From positions 1-20,500 of IMG/VR virus record IMGVR_UViG_3300023174_000753: a stretch of DNA of 20,500 nt; one strand, written 5' to 3'. The position numbers and the translations under genes were made by a program. The stretch comes from a virus. Below are positions 5,651 to 10,784 of the stretch, one piece after another; the stretch's first letter is position 1, and every line of letters starts with the position of its first letter. The notes beneath the pieces are model-generated. The model saw only the letters and a list, made by a program, of their open reading frames with translations, ran no database searches and was not told where the DNA came from.

Positions 5651-5733
5651 GGGCAGATACCGAAGTGGCCAAACGGGGCAGACTGTAAATCTGCTGGCAT
5701 TCGCCTTCAGTGGTTCGAATCCACTTCTGCCCA
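5651..5733 (+). tRNA. tRNA-Tyr (GUA)
   Basis: Acceptor GGGCAGA/TCTGCCC, D arm CCG-AAGTGGCCAAA-CGG, anticodon stem GCAGA/TCTGC with loop CTGTAAA (anticodon GTA), a class II variable arm, T arm AGTGG-TTCGAAT-CCACT, and discriminator A. No CCA is encoded. Confidence 0.93.
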
Positions 5734-5740
5734 ATCTTAT

Positions 5741-5812
5741 GGCGAGTTCGTCTAGGGGTTAGGACACAGGACTTTCATTCCTGTTACATGGGTTCGATTC
5801 CCATACTCGCTA
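5741..5812 (+). tRNA. tRNA-Glu (UUC)
   Basis: Acceptor GGCGAGT/ACTCGCT, D stem GTCT/GGAC, anticodon stem CAGGA/TCCTG with loop CTTTCAT (anticodon TTC), T arm ATGGG-TTCGATT-CCCAT, discriminator A. No CCA is encoded. It lies seven bases after tRNA-Tyr. Confidence 0.92.
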
Positions 5813-5820
5813 TTTTAATA

Positions 5821-5850
5821 TTGACATTTGTGAAATAATTGAGCAAGCTA
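5821..5850 (+). promoter_or_regulatory. Leaderless-type promoter with ATTT-GTG-AAATAATT spacer
   Basis: TTGACA (5821-5826) is followed by a spacer containing ATTT-GTG-AAAT and AAATAATT. The expected -10 position (CAAGCT) is poor. The ATG at 5856 is 35 bases after the first base of the -35, with no Shine-Dalgarno sequence between. Confidence 0.6.
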
Positions 5851-5855
5851 GCAAC

Positions 5856-6053
5856 ATGAAAAATAGATTAAGCAAAACATTCGAAAAGCAACTGCTATCA
5901 GAGTTTGACAAAGAAACCATTGACAGCATCAATCATTTTCTTAATGATATGGAAAAGATGTACAACACCATTAAATTGATGAAATATATTGAAGATCCCA
6001 AGAAGCTGGATGGTGATTGGAATCCAGAGTGGGGAACCAAACCAGATGCTTGA
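5856..6053 (+). CDS. Small helical hypothetical protein, 65 aa
   Basis: The protein is charged and helical (KTFEKQLLSEFDKETIDSIN), with a C-terminal segment DPKKLDGDWNPEWGTKPDA rich in Trp and Asp. It overlaps the SprT-like gene by eight bases, which suggests coupled translation and perhaps a joint function. No family is recognised. Confidence 0.65.
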   Translation: MKNRLSKTFEKQLLSEFDKETIDSINHFLNDMEKMYNTIKLMKYIEDPKKLDGDWNPEWGTKPDA

Positions 6054-6432
6054 TGTTACAGAGATGAAAGAGCGAGCCACCCGAAAGGTGTGGATGGTGC
6101 TGGAAGAGCTGAACGAGGAGTATGGTGCTGAGTTCGATTTTCCACGAATTGAATGGGTGGTGTGTGGTACCACCGCAGGAAAAGCATGGTTGGGACAATG
6201 GCGTATTCAGCTGAATGAACAGCTTTGCAAAGAGAATATTGAGGACTTTATAAATGATACCATTCCTCATGAAGTGGCTCATTTGATTGCTTACAAAGTA
6301 TTCGGAGACGATGGTCATGGAGATGGTTGGAAAAGCGTAATGCGGGCACTGGGATTGAATCCTAGCAGGTGCCACAACTATGATACCAGACGTGTAGAGG
6401 GCAAACGAAGCCGAAACAGCATGTTTCGATAA
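6046..6432 (+). CDS. SprT-like zinc metalloprotease, 128 aa
   Basis: The HExxH zinc site is HEVAH at residues 75-79, followed by the third ligand region GHGDGW (H91) and MRALGLNPSRCHNYD, as in SprT/SPRTN proteases, which cut proteins cross-linked to DNA. The usual C-terminal zinc ribbon of bacterial SprT is absent, so this is a minimal catalytic core. An earlier in-frame ATG at 5989 would overlap the upstream gene by 65 bases and is unlikely. The start at 6046 overlaps the upstream stop by eight bases, and 6064 is also possible. In a phage it might process virion or DNA-bound proteins; this is inference. Confidence 0.88.
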   Translation: MLDVTEMKERATRKVWMVLEELNEEYGAEFDFPRIEWVVCGTTAGKAWLGQWRIQLNEQLCKENIEDFINDTIPHEVAHLIAYKVFGDDGHGDGWKSVMRALGLNPSRCHNYDTRRVEGKRSRNSMFR

Positions 6433-6502
6433 AAAAATATAAAAAAATTCATTTTTTATTGATTTTTAACATCGTTGTGAGATACATAATGATGTGAAAC
6501 AA
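6433..6502 (+). promoter_or_regulatory. AT-rich intergenic region with possible promoter
   Basis: Runs of A and T follow the SprT-like gene. TTGATT (6459-6464) with TACATAAT about 17 bases later could be a weak promoter for the 41-residue frame at 6503. No clear hairpin terminator is seen. Confidence 0.3.
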
Positions 6503-6628
6503 ATGGGCAAACACAAGACTGAGTGTAGCAAGCCCATTAAACAGACCGAAGAAGACCGCTTGATTGAAAGCAGCGGAGACACAGGGATTGACTTTTTAAG
6601 CGTTTTAAAGGATATATTTACAAAATAA
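6503..6628 (+). CDS. Small hypothetical protein, 41 aa
   Basis: A 42-codon frame starts at an ATG with only a weak upstream GTGAAAC and ends in TAA. The protein begins MGKHKTECSKPIKQTEEDRL, is polar for 28 residues, and ends in an amphipathic helix (DFLSVLKDIFTK). No family is recognised. The gene is supported mainly by position between two real genes and protein-like composition. Confidence 0.45.
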   Translation: MGKHKTECSKPIKQTEEDRLIESSGDTGIDFLSVLKDIFTK

Positions 6629-6674
6629 AAACTTTATATATTTTATAATATATTGGTTTTTTCTTTACATTCGC

Positions 6675-6680
6675 TAAATA
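6675..6680 (+). promoter_or_regulatory. T4-late-like TAAATA before the lipoprotein gene
   Basis: CTAAATA lies with TAAATA ending five bases before the ATG at 6686, followed by GTTTT. The same TAAATA-N5-ATG spacing occurs at 19061 and, on the other strand, at 19938. TTTACATT (6664-6671) upstream resembles the other promoter class but sits only 22 bases before the ATG. Confidence 0.4.
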
Positions 6681-6685
6681 GTTTT

Positions 6686-7171
6686 ATGAATACAAAACTA
6701 TTAAGATGGTTAGCTCCAGTACCTTTTGCTTTGTTGTTATCCAGCTGCGCAAGCAACAATAGCGGACCCAACTCCAACTCCAGTTCCAGTTCCAGTACTA
6801 CAACCAATGTTCGAAATGCTGTTGAACAGGCACTGCCATATATCAAGCCTGCTGTAAACATTGCCTGCACTGCAGTGTTGGAAGGTGCCGTGAGCCCAGA
6901 AGACCGGGCGACCAAAGCCAAGATGATTCATGACGTGGCCAATGTGGTGCGCAGTTTGAGCAATGGTGATGTGCCCAGTGTTGAAGATCTGGATGATGCT
7001 GTGCAGAACTTCCTGCCGGAGAAAACACATTGGACAAACTTTGCAAACAGCTTGAGCGACATCTACAAGGATCTTTACAGCAAGATCGGAGACGATCCCA
7101 CCCTGGCCCTGAAAGTGTTGAATGCAATCGCAGATGGCTGCGTTAGCGCGACAGCTGGTTACGTGAAATAA
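6686..7171 (+). CDS. Lipoprotein, 161 aa
   Basis: The signal peptide MNTKLLRWLAPVPFALLLSSC has a good lipobox (LLSSC, cysteine 21). After it comes a low-complexity Ser/Asn/Thr linker of about 20 residues, then a helical domain with conserved-looking segments YIKPAVNIACTAVLEGAV and VVRSLSNGDVPSVEDLDDAV. A lipid-anchored periplasmic domain is expected. It could be a lysis or exclusion lipoprotein, but it lacks the Pro-rich form typical of Rz1 spanins. I do not recognise the family. Its stop overlaps the next ATG by one base (TAATG). Confidence 0.75.
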   Translation: MNTKLLRWLAPVPFALLLSSCASNNSGPNSNSSSSSSTTTNVRNAVEQALPYIKPAVNIACTAVLEGAVSPEDRATKAKMIHDVANVVRSLSNGDVPSVEDLDDAVQNFLPEKTHWTNFANSLSDIYKDLYSKIGDDPTLALKVLNAIADGCVSATAGYVK

Positions 7172-7443
7172 TGTCCGACGAATTTGGTGATATTGTAGAA
7201 AGCATCTACAAAACATATTTCACAAAATTCTGGGGCCAGGATGATTTCAAAGAGCTGAAACAAAAACGTTTAACGTTTCAACAAAATCAGAAGATCTATG
7301 ACATGCTCACTGACCATGGATACAAATACGATTTGCTGCATCGCACATATACCTGTCCGCACGGTCACCCGGTGTTGAACGCAGAATACATTTACGAAAA
7401 TCTGAAGAGCAAGGAAAATATTGAAAAACTTGAAAAAGAATAA
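7171..7443 (+). CDS. Small hypothetical protein with CxHxH cluster, 90 aa
   Basis: The gene begins in the stop codon of the lipoprotein gene. The protein contains aromatic-rich SIYKTYFTKFWGQDDF and a C-terminal TYTCPHGHPVLNAEYIYENL. CPHGH could be part of a metal site but there is no second pair. The ending is lysine/glutamate-rich. No family is recognised. Confidence 0.7.
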   Translation: MSDEFGDIVESIYKTYFTKFWGQDDFKELKQKRLTFQQNQKIYDMLTDHGYKYDLLHRTYTCPHGHPVLNAEYIYENLKSKENIEKLEKE

Positions 7444-7460
7444 TCATCATTACAGATCCA

Positions 7461-7652
7461 TTGACTGGTACCATCCTTTCAATTTCATTGGCCGCCGGAG
7501 CGACGGGGATGGCGGAGCTGATTACGGGTTTGATTTGGATCTGCAAACAGCGATTAGCTTTAGCCATTATGAGTATGGTTATGTTTTGCTCGTGCGCATT
7601 TTTGGATTTGGATTTCAAATTCATTGGTTGGAATTTTAAACAAAAGTGTTGA
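7461..7652 (+). CDS. Small membrane protein with non-ATG start, up to 63 aa
   Basis: The frame is open from directly after the previous stop but contains no ATG until 7509. A TTG at 7461, or ATC/ATT codons a few positions upstream, would be needed to include the conserved-looking start PLTGTILSISLAAGATGMAE. From 7509 (preceded by GGAG nine bases upstream) a 47-residue protein results. The sequence has two hydrophobic stretches (ILSISLAAGATG and LALAIMSMVMFCSCAFL) and should be membrane-inserted. The function is unknown; a small holin-like or membrane-accessory protein is one possibility. Confidence 0.5.
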   Translation: MTGTILSISLAAGATGMAELITGLIWICKQRLALAIMSMVMFCSCAFLDLDFKFIGWNFKQKC

Positions 7653-7676
7653 CGCTTGATCTCTAAGTAGTACAAA
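7649..7676 (+). promoter_or_regulatory. Leaderless-type promoter TTGACG-N16-TACAAA
   Basis: TTGACG at 7649-7654 and TACAAA at 7671-7676 are 16 bases apart. The ATG at 7683 lies 34 bases after the first base. The upstream gene ends (TGA) inside the -35. Confidence 0.5.
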
Positions 7677-7682
7677 TGCATC

Positions 7683-7769
7683 ATGCCAAGACCATGCATG
7701 CGCTGCAAATATCGTCCGAAACCCAAAGCAACATTTAAACTTAAACTTCCTAAAAAGTTGAAAAAATGA
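7683..7769 (+). CDS. Basic CxxC micro-protein, 28 aa
   Basis: The frame encodes MPRPCMRCKYRPKPKATFKL and a few more lysine-rich residues. It has a CMRC pair and ten lysines, suggesting a metal- or nucleic-acid-binding peptide. It has its own promoter-like sequence with leaderless spacing. An alternative frame starting at the ATG at 7677 is less basic and less likely. Confidence 0.45.
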   Translation: MPRPCMRCKYRPKPKATFKLKLPKKLKK

Positions 7770-7793
7770 TTTGAAAAAAGATAACTATTATTT

Positions 7794-7964
7794 GTGGAGA
7801 ATTTCACAGATAAAGAAAAGAATTTGTTGATTCATATTGGGTTTCTTGTTTTGGATGATGAACGTTTAAGTTCCTGTGTGTTTCGGGAATTGCTTGATAT
7901 ATTTGACATTGAAGCAGATAGCACATCCGATACTTTATTGGAAAAACTGACAGATCTGGTTTGA
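7794..7964 (+). CDS. Small acidic protein with GTG start, 56 aa
   Basis: A GTG is the only plausible start between the in-frame stop at 7782 and the body of the frame. The protein (VENFTDKEKNLLIHIGFLVL ...) is helical and acidic, ending TSDTLLEKLTDLV, and is typical of small phage proteins. No Shine-Dalgarno sequence is evident. No family is recognised. Confidence 0.5.
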   Translation: MENFTDKEKNLLIHIGFLVLDDERLSSCVFRELLDIFDIEADSTSDTLLEKLTDLV

Positions 7965-8139
7965 GCCGCTTGATTTCTTTTACCCTTACCTTAACATGCT
8001 TTTAGTTCTTTCTCCTGTTCAATCACCTGTGGTGGTTGGCTCAGAGCGTTGTTGTTCATTGTTAAGGGTCGTGTTTGTTCCCGTAACAGAGTCAGATAAT
8101 GTCTGGCAGGAGAAGGAACTATTTTATTATAAAATAGTC
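7965..8139 (+). other. Gap with hairpins and a doubtful 53-codon frame
   Basis: A frame from ATG 7996 to TAA 8157 is open but runs through the promoter of the next gene and has unusual composition, so I do not call it a gene. GTTCC (8072-8076) can pair with GGAAC (8115-8119) around an inner AGA/TCT. ACTATTTTAT/ATAAAATAGT (8118-8138) is a perfect AT-rich hairpin just before the promoter at 8140. AAGGGTCGTGTTT (8083-8095) is repeated in the non-coding region at 18551-18563. Confidence 0.35.
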
Positions 8140-8170
8140 TTGACATTTTGCAAATAATTTGGCAACCTGC
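8140..8170 (+). promoter_or_regulatory. Leaderless-type promoter TTGACATTTTGCAAATAATT
   Basis: TTGACA (8140-8145) is followed by ATTT-TGC-AAAT and the AAATAATT block. The ATG at 8177 is 37 bases after the first base and there is no Shine-Dalgarno sequence. The -10 position is poor. The same 15 bases from the -35 onward occur at 10749. Confidence 0.6.
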
Positions 8171-8176
8171 TCGCAT

Positions 8177-8452
8177 ATGAAAATGATGCATGCAAATCAA
8201 GTAAGAGTAGTCGATGATCCAGCAGAGCTGTTGCTTAAAGCAATCCTTGAGCAAGCTGTGATGGATATAGTGCAACCCAATCAATCTGTGGATAAAGAAG
8301 CTCATCTTACTGCTATAAAACTTATCAGCAGTTGCGTGTTGGATGAAATCATTGAAAGCAGTGATCTGAATCTGTGTCCAAGCGTTGTTCGGCAACGACT
8401 TAAAATCCCCCGCAACGAACTGGCAGATTATGATTATGGAGTGCGGGTATGA
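8177..8452 (+). CDS. Small hypothetical protein, 91 aa
   Basis: The ATG at 8177 is chosen because it fits the promoter spacing; ATGs at 8183 and 8186 follow at once. The protein is helical: VDDPAELLLKAILEQAVMDI, then HLTAIKLISSCVLDEIIESS, ending PRNELADYDYGVRV. It looks like a small all-alpha domain without recognisable active residues. It begins a coupled run of five genes to 9311, with ATGAG overlap to the next. Confidence 0.7.
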   Translation: MKMMHANQVRVVDDPAELLLKAILEQAVMDIVQPNQSVDKEAHLTAIKLISSCVLDEIIESSDLNLCPSVVRQRLKIPRNELADYDYGVRV

Positions 8453-8631
8453 GCCAATATACTAATGAAGATTTTATTAGAGATGATTGGGGATTAATTC
8501 AAGATGCTATCATTGATCATATCTCATATCTTAAGCATAGAAAGTCTTATGGATACGAGGAAGAGCTTGAGCGTCTAGAAGCTATTCTCAAAAAAATAAG
8601 CTTCAAGTATGCAATCGCACCCAAGGAGTAA
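8449..8631 (+). CDS. Small hypothetical protein, 60 aa
   Basis: The gene starts four bases before the end of the upstream gene. The protein is helical with an acidic N terminus (YTNEDFIRDDWGLIQDAI) and a coiled-coil-like EEELERLEAILKKI. The function is unknown. Confidence 0.7.
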   Translation: MSQYTNEDFIRDDWGLIQDAIIDHISYLKHRKSYGYEEELERLEAILKKISFKYAIAPKE

Positions 8632-8635
8632 TTTC

Positions 8636-8797
8636 ATGAACTTAACTGAATATGACCAAACCATTATATTTGAAGCAGCTAGAATTGCATTAAGTGATGC
8701 AAATATTTTCGATATGCTGTGTGATGAAATGGACATTGATGATGATCATTTACAGGAAATTCGCTCTCGTTTAGAAAAACATATGGAGACTGCATGA
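8636..8797 (+). CDS. Conserved small phage protein, 53 aa
   Basis: AAGGAG eight bases upstream selects the ATG at 8636 over one at 8609 that would overlap the upstream gene. The sequence MNLTEYDQTIIFEAARIALS, then FDMLCDEMDIDDDHLQEI, matches a short phage protein pattern I have seen elsewhere (DADIFDMLCDEMDISD). Its function is not known. TGA overlaps the next ATG by four bases. Confidence 0.7.
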   Translation: MNLTEYDQTIIFEAARIALSDANIFDMLCDEMDIDDDHLQEIRSRLEKHMETA

Positions 8798-9060
8798 ACT
8801 TTATTGTTAGCAAAAAAGAGATGCTGGATACTGTTGGCTTTATCAGTGGCCAACGCATACACTTCAAGATGCCCGTGGAGTTTGATCAGTTGATCAACAA
8901 CACAGAAGGAATAACATATATAAATTCTCTTGTGGACGATTTTGTTGAGGATGGTTATCTGCTTCAAGATTTGAATTACTTTCCTGAAAAGCTGGAAGGT
9001 GAAACCATTATCGTCAGCGTGGATGCGCTTACTGATGAATGGTTGAAAGGAGATTCATAA
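8794..9060 (+). CDS. Small acidic hypothetical protein, 88 aa
   Basis: Coupled by ATGA to the upstream gene and by TAATG to the downstream one. The protein mixes predicted strands and helices (MNFIVSKKEMLDTVGFISGQ; INSLVDDFVEDGYLLQDLNY; ETIIVSVDALTDEWL). No family is recognised. Confidence 0.7.
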   Translation: MNFIVSKKEMLDTVGFISGQRIHFKMPVEFDQLINNTEGITYINSLVDDFVEDGYLLQDLNYFPEKLEGETIIVSVDALTDEWLKGDS

Positions 9061-9311
9061 TGAGAGCAGGAAGATACAGCACATTTGAAAAGAGTTATCA
9101 ACCCTTAACAAAGCAGGATGGCAGTATTCTTTTTGAAACATATGGATATGATCTGGAGGAGGTGATTAATACAAACTATAACCACATATGGACACTACTG
9201 GATTGTGATGGCAAGTTGAGGATAGGTGCAGGTTATCATATTGTTAACCGAATGAACTACATCATCACAAAGTATCCTTGGATCAGCAACGAGTTGTGCT
9301 TTAGTTATTAA
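9060..9311 (+). CDS. Small hypothetical protein, 83 aa
   Basis: The start overlaps the previous stop by one base; a longer in-frame start at 9039 is rejected for the overlap. The protein is rich in Tyr and Asn (LFETYGYDLEEVINTNYNHI; LRIGAGYHIVNRMNYIITKY), with WTLLDCDG in the middle, suggesting a small alpha/beta fold. It is the last gene of the run. No family is recognised. Confidence 0.7.
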   Translation: MRAGRYSTFEKSYQPLTKQDGSILFETYGYDLEEVINTNYNHIWTLLDCDGKLRIGAGYHIVNRMNYIITKYPWISNELCFSY

Positions 9312-9405
9312 CTTCTTACCAAGGATAGTATCGAAATAATTTGCGGTCTGACCAAAAATTCATCTATCCTGTCTATTAGAAAAGTTTGCCCAGCAAACAC
9401 ATGTT
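9312..9405 (+). promoter_or_regulatory. Inverted repeat and TCTATTAGAAAAG box before tRNA-Thr
   Basis: AGGATAG (9322-9328) pairs exactly with CTATCCT (9364-9370). The loop holds GAAATAATTTGCGG and GACCAAAAATTCA. TCTATTAGAAAAG follows (9372-9384). The GACCAAAA-TTCA plus TCTA-TAGAAAAG order repeats the element at 30-65. It probably helps control the tRNA-Thr gene or marks the end of the unit before it. Confidence 0.35.
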
Positions 9406-9478
9406 GCCGGATTAGCACAGTGGTAGTTGCAGCGGTTTTGTAAACCGCAGGTCGTCGGTTCAAATCCGACATCCGGCT
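9406..9478 (+). tRNA. tRNA-Thr (UGU)
   Basis: Acceptor GCCGGAT/ATCCGGC, anticodon stem GCGGT/ACCGC with loop TTTGTAA (anticodon TGT), variable AGGTC, T arm GTCGG-TTCAAAT-CCGAC, discriminator T. The D stem GCA/TGC is only three pairs. No CCA is encoded. Confidence 0.93.
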
Positions 9479-9485
9479 CATTATA

Positions 9486-9605
9486 TTATTTTCTAAAACG
9501 CAGAAACACTTCGTAAACGAATATTATTCCACACAATACTATTGATACTGGAATTACAAAAGTCAGCATTGTTCCTAGCATAAATTTTAAAACATCTTCA
9601 ATCAT
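9486..9605 (-). CDS. Membrane micro-protein, 39 aa
   Basis: The frame starts eight bases inside the upstream gene's end and encodes a protein with a central hydrophobic segment (MLGTMLTFVIPVSIVLCGII) followed by FVYEVFLRFRK. The charge pattern (acidic N-terminal MIEDVL, basic end) predicts one membrane helix. It is the last of seven overlapping micro-genes. The function is unknown. Confidence 0.55.
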   Translation of the reverse strand: MIEDVLKFMLGTMLTFVIPVSIVLCGIIFVYEVFLRFRK

Positions 9606-9795
9606 TGGGAGGATTTATTAAAGGATTTATGCTTTCCAGAAACTTTTCAATCTTTTCCATTTCTTCCGGGGAAACATTATTGTTATTGTCATTTTTTTCA
9701 GTATCCATGCTGTATCCTTGATCACTTTTGCTTTTTATATAATAATTATTGTCAGGCAGATCTTCAGGATCAGGCAAAAGCCAAGGATCAATCAT
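9598..9795 (-). CDS. Small acidic, Asn/Pro-rich protein, 65 aa
   Basis: Begins MIDPWLLPDPEDLPDNNYYI, continues with an Asp/Asn-rich linker (NDNNNN) and ends in a short helix EEMEKIEKFLESINPLINPP. It is mostly disordered in appearance and acidic. It is the longest gene of the 9486-10255 micro-gene run. The function is unknown. Confidence 0.55.
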   Translation of the reverse strand: MIDPWLLPDPEDLPDNNYYIKSKSDQGYSMDTEKNDNNNNVSPEEMEKIEKFLESINPLINPPND

Positions 9796-9829
9796 GAATC
9801 CAGATTAACATAACATGCTGGCAAATCAA

Positions 9830-9913
9830 TTAAGTTTCGTATAAATAAAAGTAAACAACTGCCAATAAAGCAGTTACACCAATTATACCAAATATTAAAA
9901 ATATCTGATTCAC
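9830..9913 (-). CDS. Membrane micro-protein with GTG start, 27 aa
   Basis: GTG overlaps the upstream TGA as GTGA. The peptide is nearly all one hydrophobic helix (IFLIFGIIGVTALLAVVYFY) with a short polar end, LYET. No Shine-Dalgarno sequence is seen, so coupling to the upstream gene is required. Confidence 0.45.
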   Translation of the reverse strand: MNQIFLIFGIIGVTALLAVVYFYLYET

Positions 9914-10008
9914 TTCTCGTGTTCGCTACGATTCAGTATCAAAGCGTAGCTGACACTAACAAATGTGCTGACCAGATAACCAACCAACGCGTATCCAACA
10001 ATGGACAT
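9910..10008 (-). CDS. Membrane micro-protein, 32 aa
   Basis: Encodes one predicted membrane helix (IVGYALVGYLVSTFVSVSYA) followed by LILNRSEHEK. An in-frame ATG two codons earlier (10014) is an alternative start. It lies 10 bases after the CxxC micro-protein and overlaps the next gene by GTGA. Confidence 0.5.
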   Translation of the reverse strand: MSIVGYALVGYLVSTFVSVSYALILNRSEHEK

Positions 10009-10018
10009 TAACATAGAA

Positions 10019-10138
10019 TTATTTATCATCTTTCTTTTTCTTTTTTCTGCATTTTTCACATTCGCATTCGTCCCAGAGAAATGGTTTTTGCCATTCTTCT
10101 TTCTCTTTCACTTTTCTTTTGCAAATGAAACAAGTCAT
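10019..10138 (-). CDS. Cys-cluster micro-protein, 39 aa
   Basis: MTCFICKRKVKEKEEWQKPF is followed by a CECEKC cluster and a lysine-rich end (KKKKKDDK). Two CxxC motifs about 20 residues apart (C3/C6 and C27/C30, with an extra Cys between) suggest a small zinc finger. The start overlaps the upstream stop by ATGA. The longer frame on the opposite strand here has low-complexity Phe-rich composition and is its shadow. Confidence 0.55.
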   Translation of the reverse strand: MTCFICKRKVKEKEEWQKPFLWDECECEKCRKKKKKDDK

Positions 10139-10176
10139 AAAAAAATTCTGCAAGGAACGATAGGAAACTTAGTCAT
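10135..10176 (-). CDS. Possible 13-residue peptide linking two micro-genes
   Basis: A 14-codon frame (MTKFPIVPCRIFL) overlaps its upstream neighbour by eight bases (ATGACTAA) and its downstream neighbour by ATGA. Such linked overlaps on both sides suggest that it is translated, perhaps only to carry ribosomes onward. It is too short for compositional support. Confidence 0.3.
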   Translation of the reverse strand: MTKFPIVPCRIFL

Positions 10177-10255
10177 GTGCACATGAGGTCCTACCTATAC
10201 AGCCACCGCAAATGGTATCCGCCTTGCAAATAGAATTACAGCAAAAACGCACCAT
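10169..10255 (-). CDS. Cysteine-rich micro-protein, 28 aa
   Basis: The 28-residue peptide has six cysteines (CC, C, CGGC, C in order), a compact metal- or disulfide-bonded pattern. It is the first of the overlapping leftward run. TATAAT at 10286-10291 (complement strand) lies about 30 bases upstream and may be its -10, in a region divergent from the rightward promoter at 10297. Confidence 0.45.
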   Translation of the reverse strand: MVRFCCNSICKADTICGGCIGRTSCAHD

Positions 10256-10296
10256 ATTGTCAATAAAAAATTTGAAAAAAAGTTTTTATTATATGC

Positions 10297-10330
10297 TTGA
10301 CATTTGTGAAATAATTGATCCAGGAATAAA
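10297..10330 (+). promoter_or_regulatory. Promoter-like TTGACATTTGTGAAATAATT
   Basis: The 21 bases from TTGACA to the G after AAATAATT are the same as those at 5821. No ATG lies at the usual distance, so this copy would make a transcript with a leader of about 50 bases or more, or be a regulatory copy. It faces a TATAAT on the opposite strand. Confidence 0.5.
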
Positions 10331-10349
10331 AAGATTTTGAAAAATATTC

Positions 10350-10378
10350 TTGCTATTTTTATCAAAATAATTTAGAAC
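10350..10378 (+). promoter_or_regulatory. Promoter TTGCTA-N17-TAGAAC
   Basis: TTGCTA (10350-10355), a 17-base spacer containing CAAAATAATT, and TAGAAC (10373-10378). The ATG of a nine-residue frame at 10386 is exactly 36 bases after the first base. Confidence 0.5.
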
Positions 10379-10385
10379 AAAAAGA

Positions 10386-10415
10386 ATGAAGCAAGCAACT
10401 CGTGAGATCGTGTGA
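10386..10415 (+). CDS. Possible nine-residue leader peptide
   Basis: ATG at the leaderless position opens the short frame MKQATREIV ending in TGA, 40 bases before the next gene. It may be a leader peptide controlling the downstream gene. Support comes only from spacing. Confidence 0.3.
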   Translation: MKQATREIV

Positions 10416-10455
10416 TCAAAGAGAAGATTGTTTCAACCCTAATGGAGAATCTATA

Positions 10456-10704
10456 ATGAACAAAATCAAATTGAGCATTGATCGAGGAGGCATTCGCATG
10501 CCCAGCAAAAAGAAACTGAACCCCATCAAACGGGCATTGAGTCGCATGGGAATTGGTGATCGGGTAATGTTCCCATCCAAATACTATGCCAGAATCGTGC
10601 CATTGGTATATCACTATGGCCGTGTGTTGGGCGTGAAAGTAACCATTCGCCGTCTTAACGATGAGACTTATGCGTTTTGGCGGGTGATCGGGGAATTGAT
10701 CTAG
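10456..10704 (+). CDS. Small basic hypothetical protein, 82 aa
   Basis: The protein is strongly basic: PSKKKLNPIKRALSRMGIGD, then RVMFPSKYYARIVPLVYHYG and KVTIRRLNDETYAFWRVI. The second half, from the ATG at 10498, reads like a small nucleic-acid-binding alpha/beta domain. Both starts are plausible: 10456 has GGAG eight bases upstream, and 10498 has a very strong GAGGAGG seven bases upstream, giving a 68-residue form. Both forms may be made. Longer frames begin at non-ATG codons and are rejected. A terminator follows the stop. Confidence 0.65.
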   Translation: MNKIKLSIDRGGIRMPSKKKLNPIKRALSRMGIGDRVMFPSKYYARIVPLVYHYGRVLGVKVTIRRLNDETYAFWRVIGELI

Positions 10705-10720
10705 TTTGGTTAGGGAAGGA

Positions 10721-10747
10721 AAGTGGGGAGGATACTAACCCATTTTT
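10721..10747 (+). terminator. Terminator with conserved GAGGATACTAA loop
   Basis: AAGTGGG pairs with CCCATTT (one G-T pair) around the loop GAGGATACTAA, followed by T5. The same 11-base loop occurs in the terminator at 17704-17737 and, with one change, at 17213-17237. It separates the gene ending at 10704 from the promoter at 10749. Confidence 0.7.
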
Positions 10748-10748
10748 C

Positions 10749-10778
10749 TTGACATTTTGCAAATTATTCGGCATAAAA
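10749..10778 (+). promoter_or_regulatory. Leaderless-type promoter TTGACA-N17-CATAAA
   Basis: TTGACA (10749-10754), spacer TTTTGCAAATTATTCGG, then CATAAA. The ATG at 10785 is 36 bases after the first base, without a Shine-Dalgarno sequence. Confidence 0.65.
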
Positions 10779-10784
10779 ACACAC

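Noticed and set aside
6664-6686. TTTACATT-N4-AAATA before the lipoprotein as a member of the leaderless -35 class
   Set aside because: It is only 22 bases before the ATG, which is too close for a -35; the TAAATA within it is better read as the late-like box.
7991-8395. 134-codon minus-strand frame
   Set aside because: It lies opposite a promoter with leaderless spacing and the coupled gene at 8177; its composition is that of a shadow.
10001-10186. 61-codon plus-strand Phe-rich frame
   Set aside because: It is the complement of the lysine-rich CxxC micro-gene at 10019-10138, which fits the overlap chain of its neighbours.
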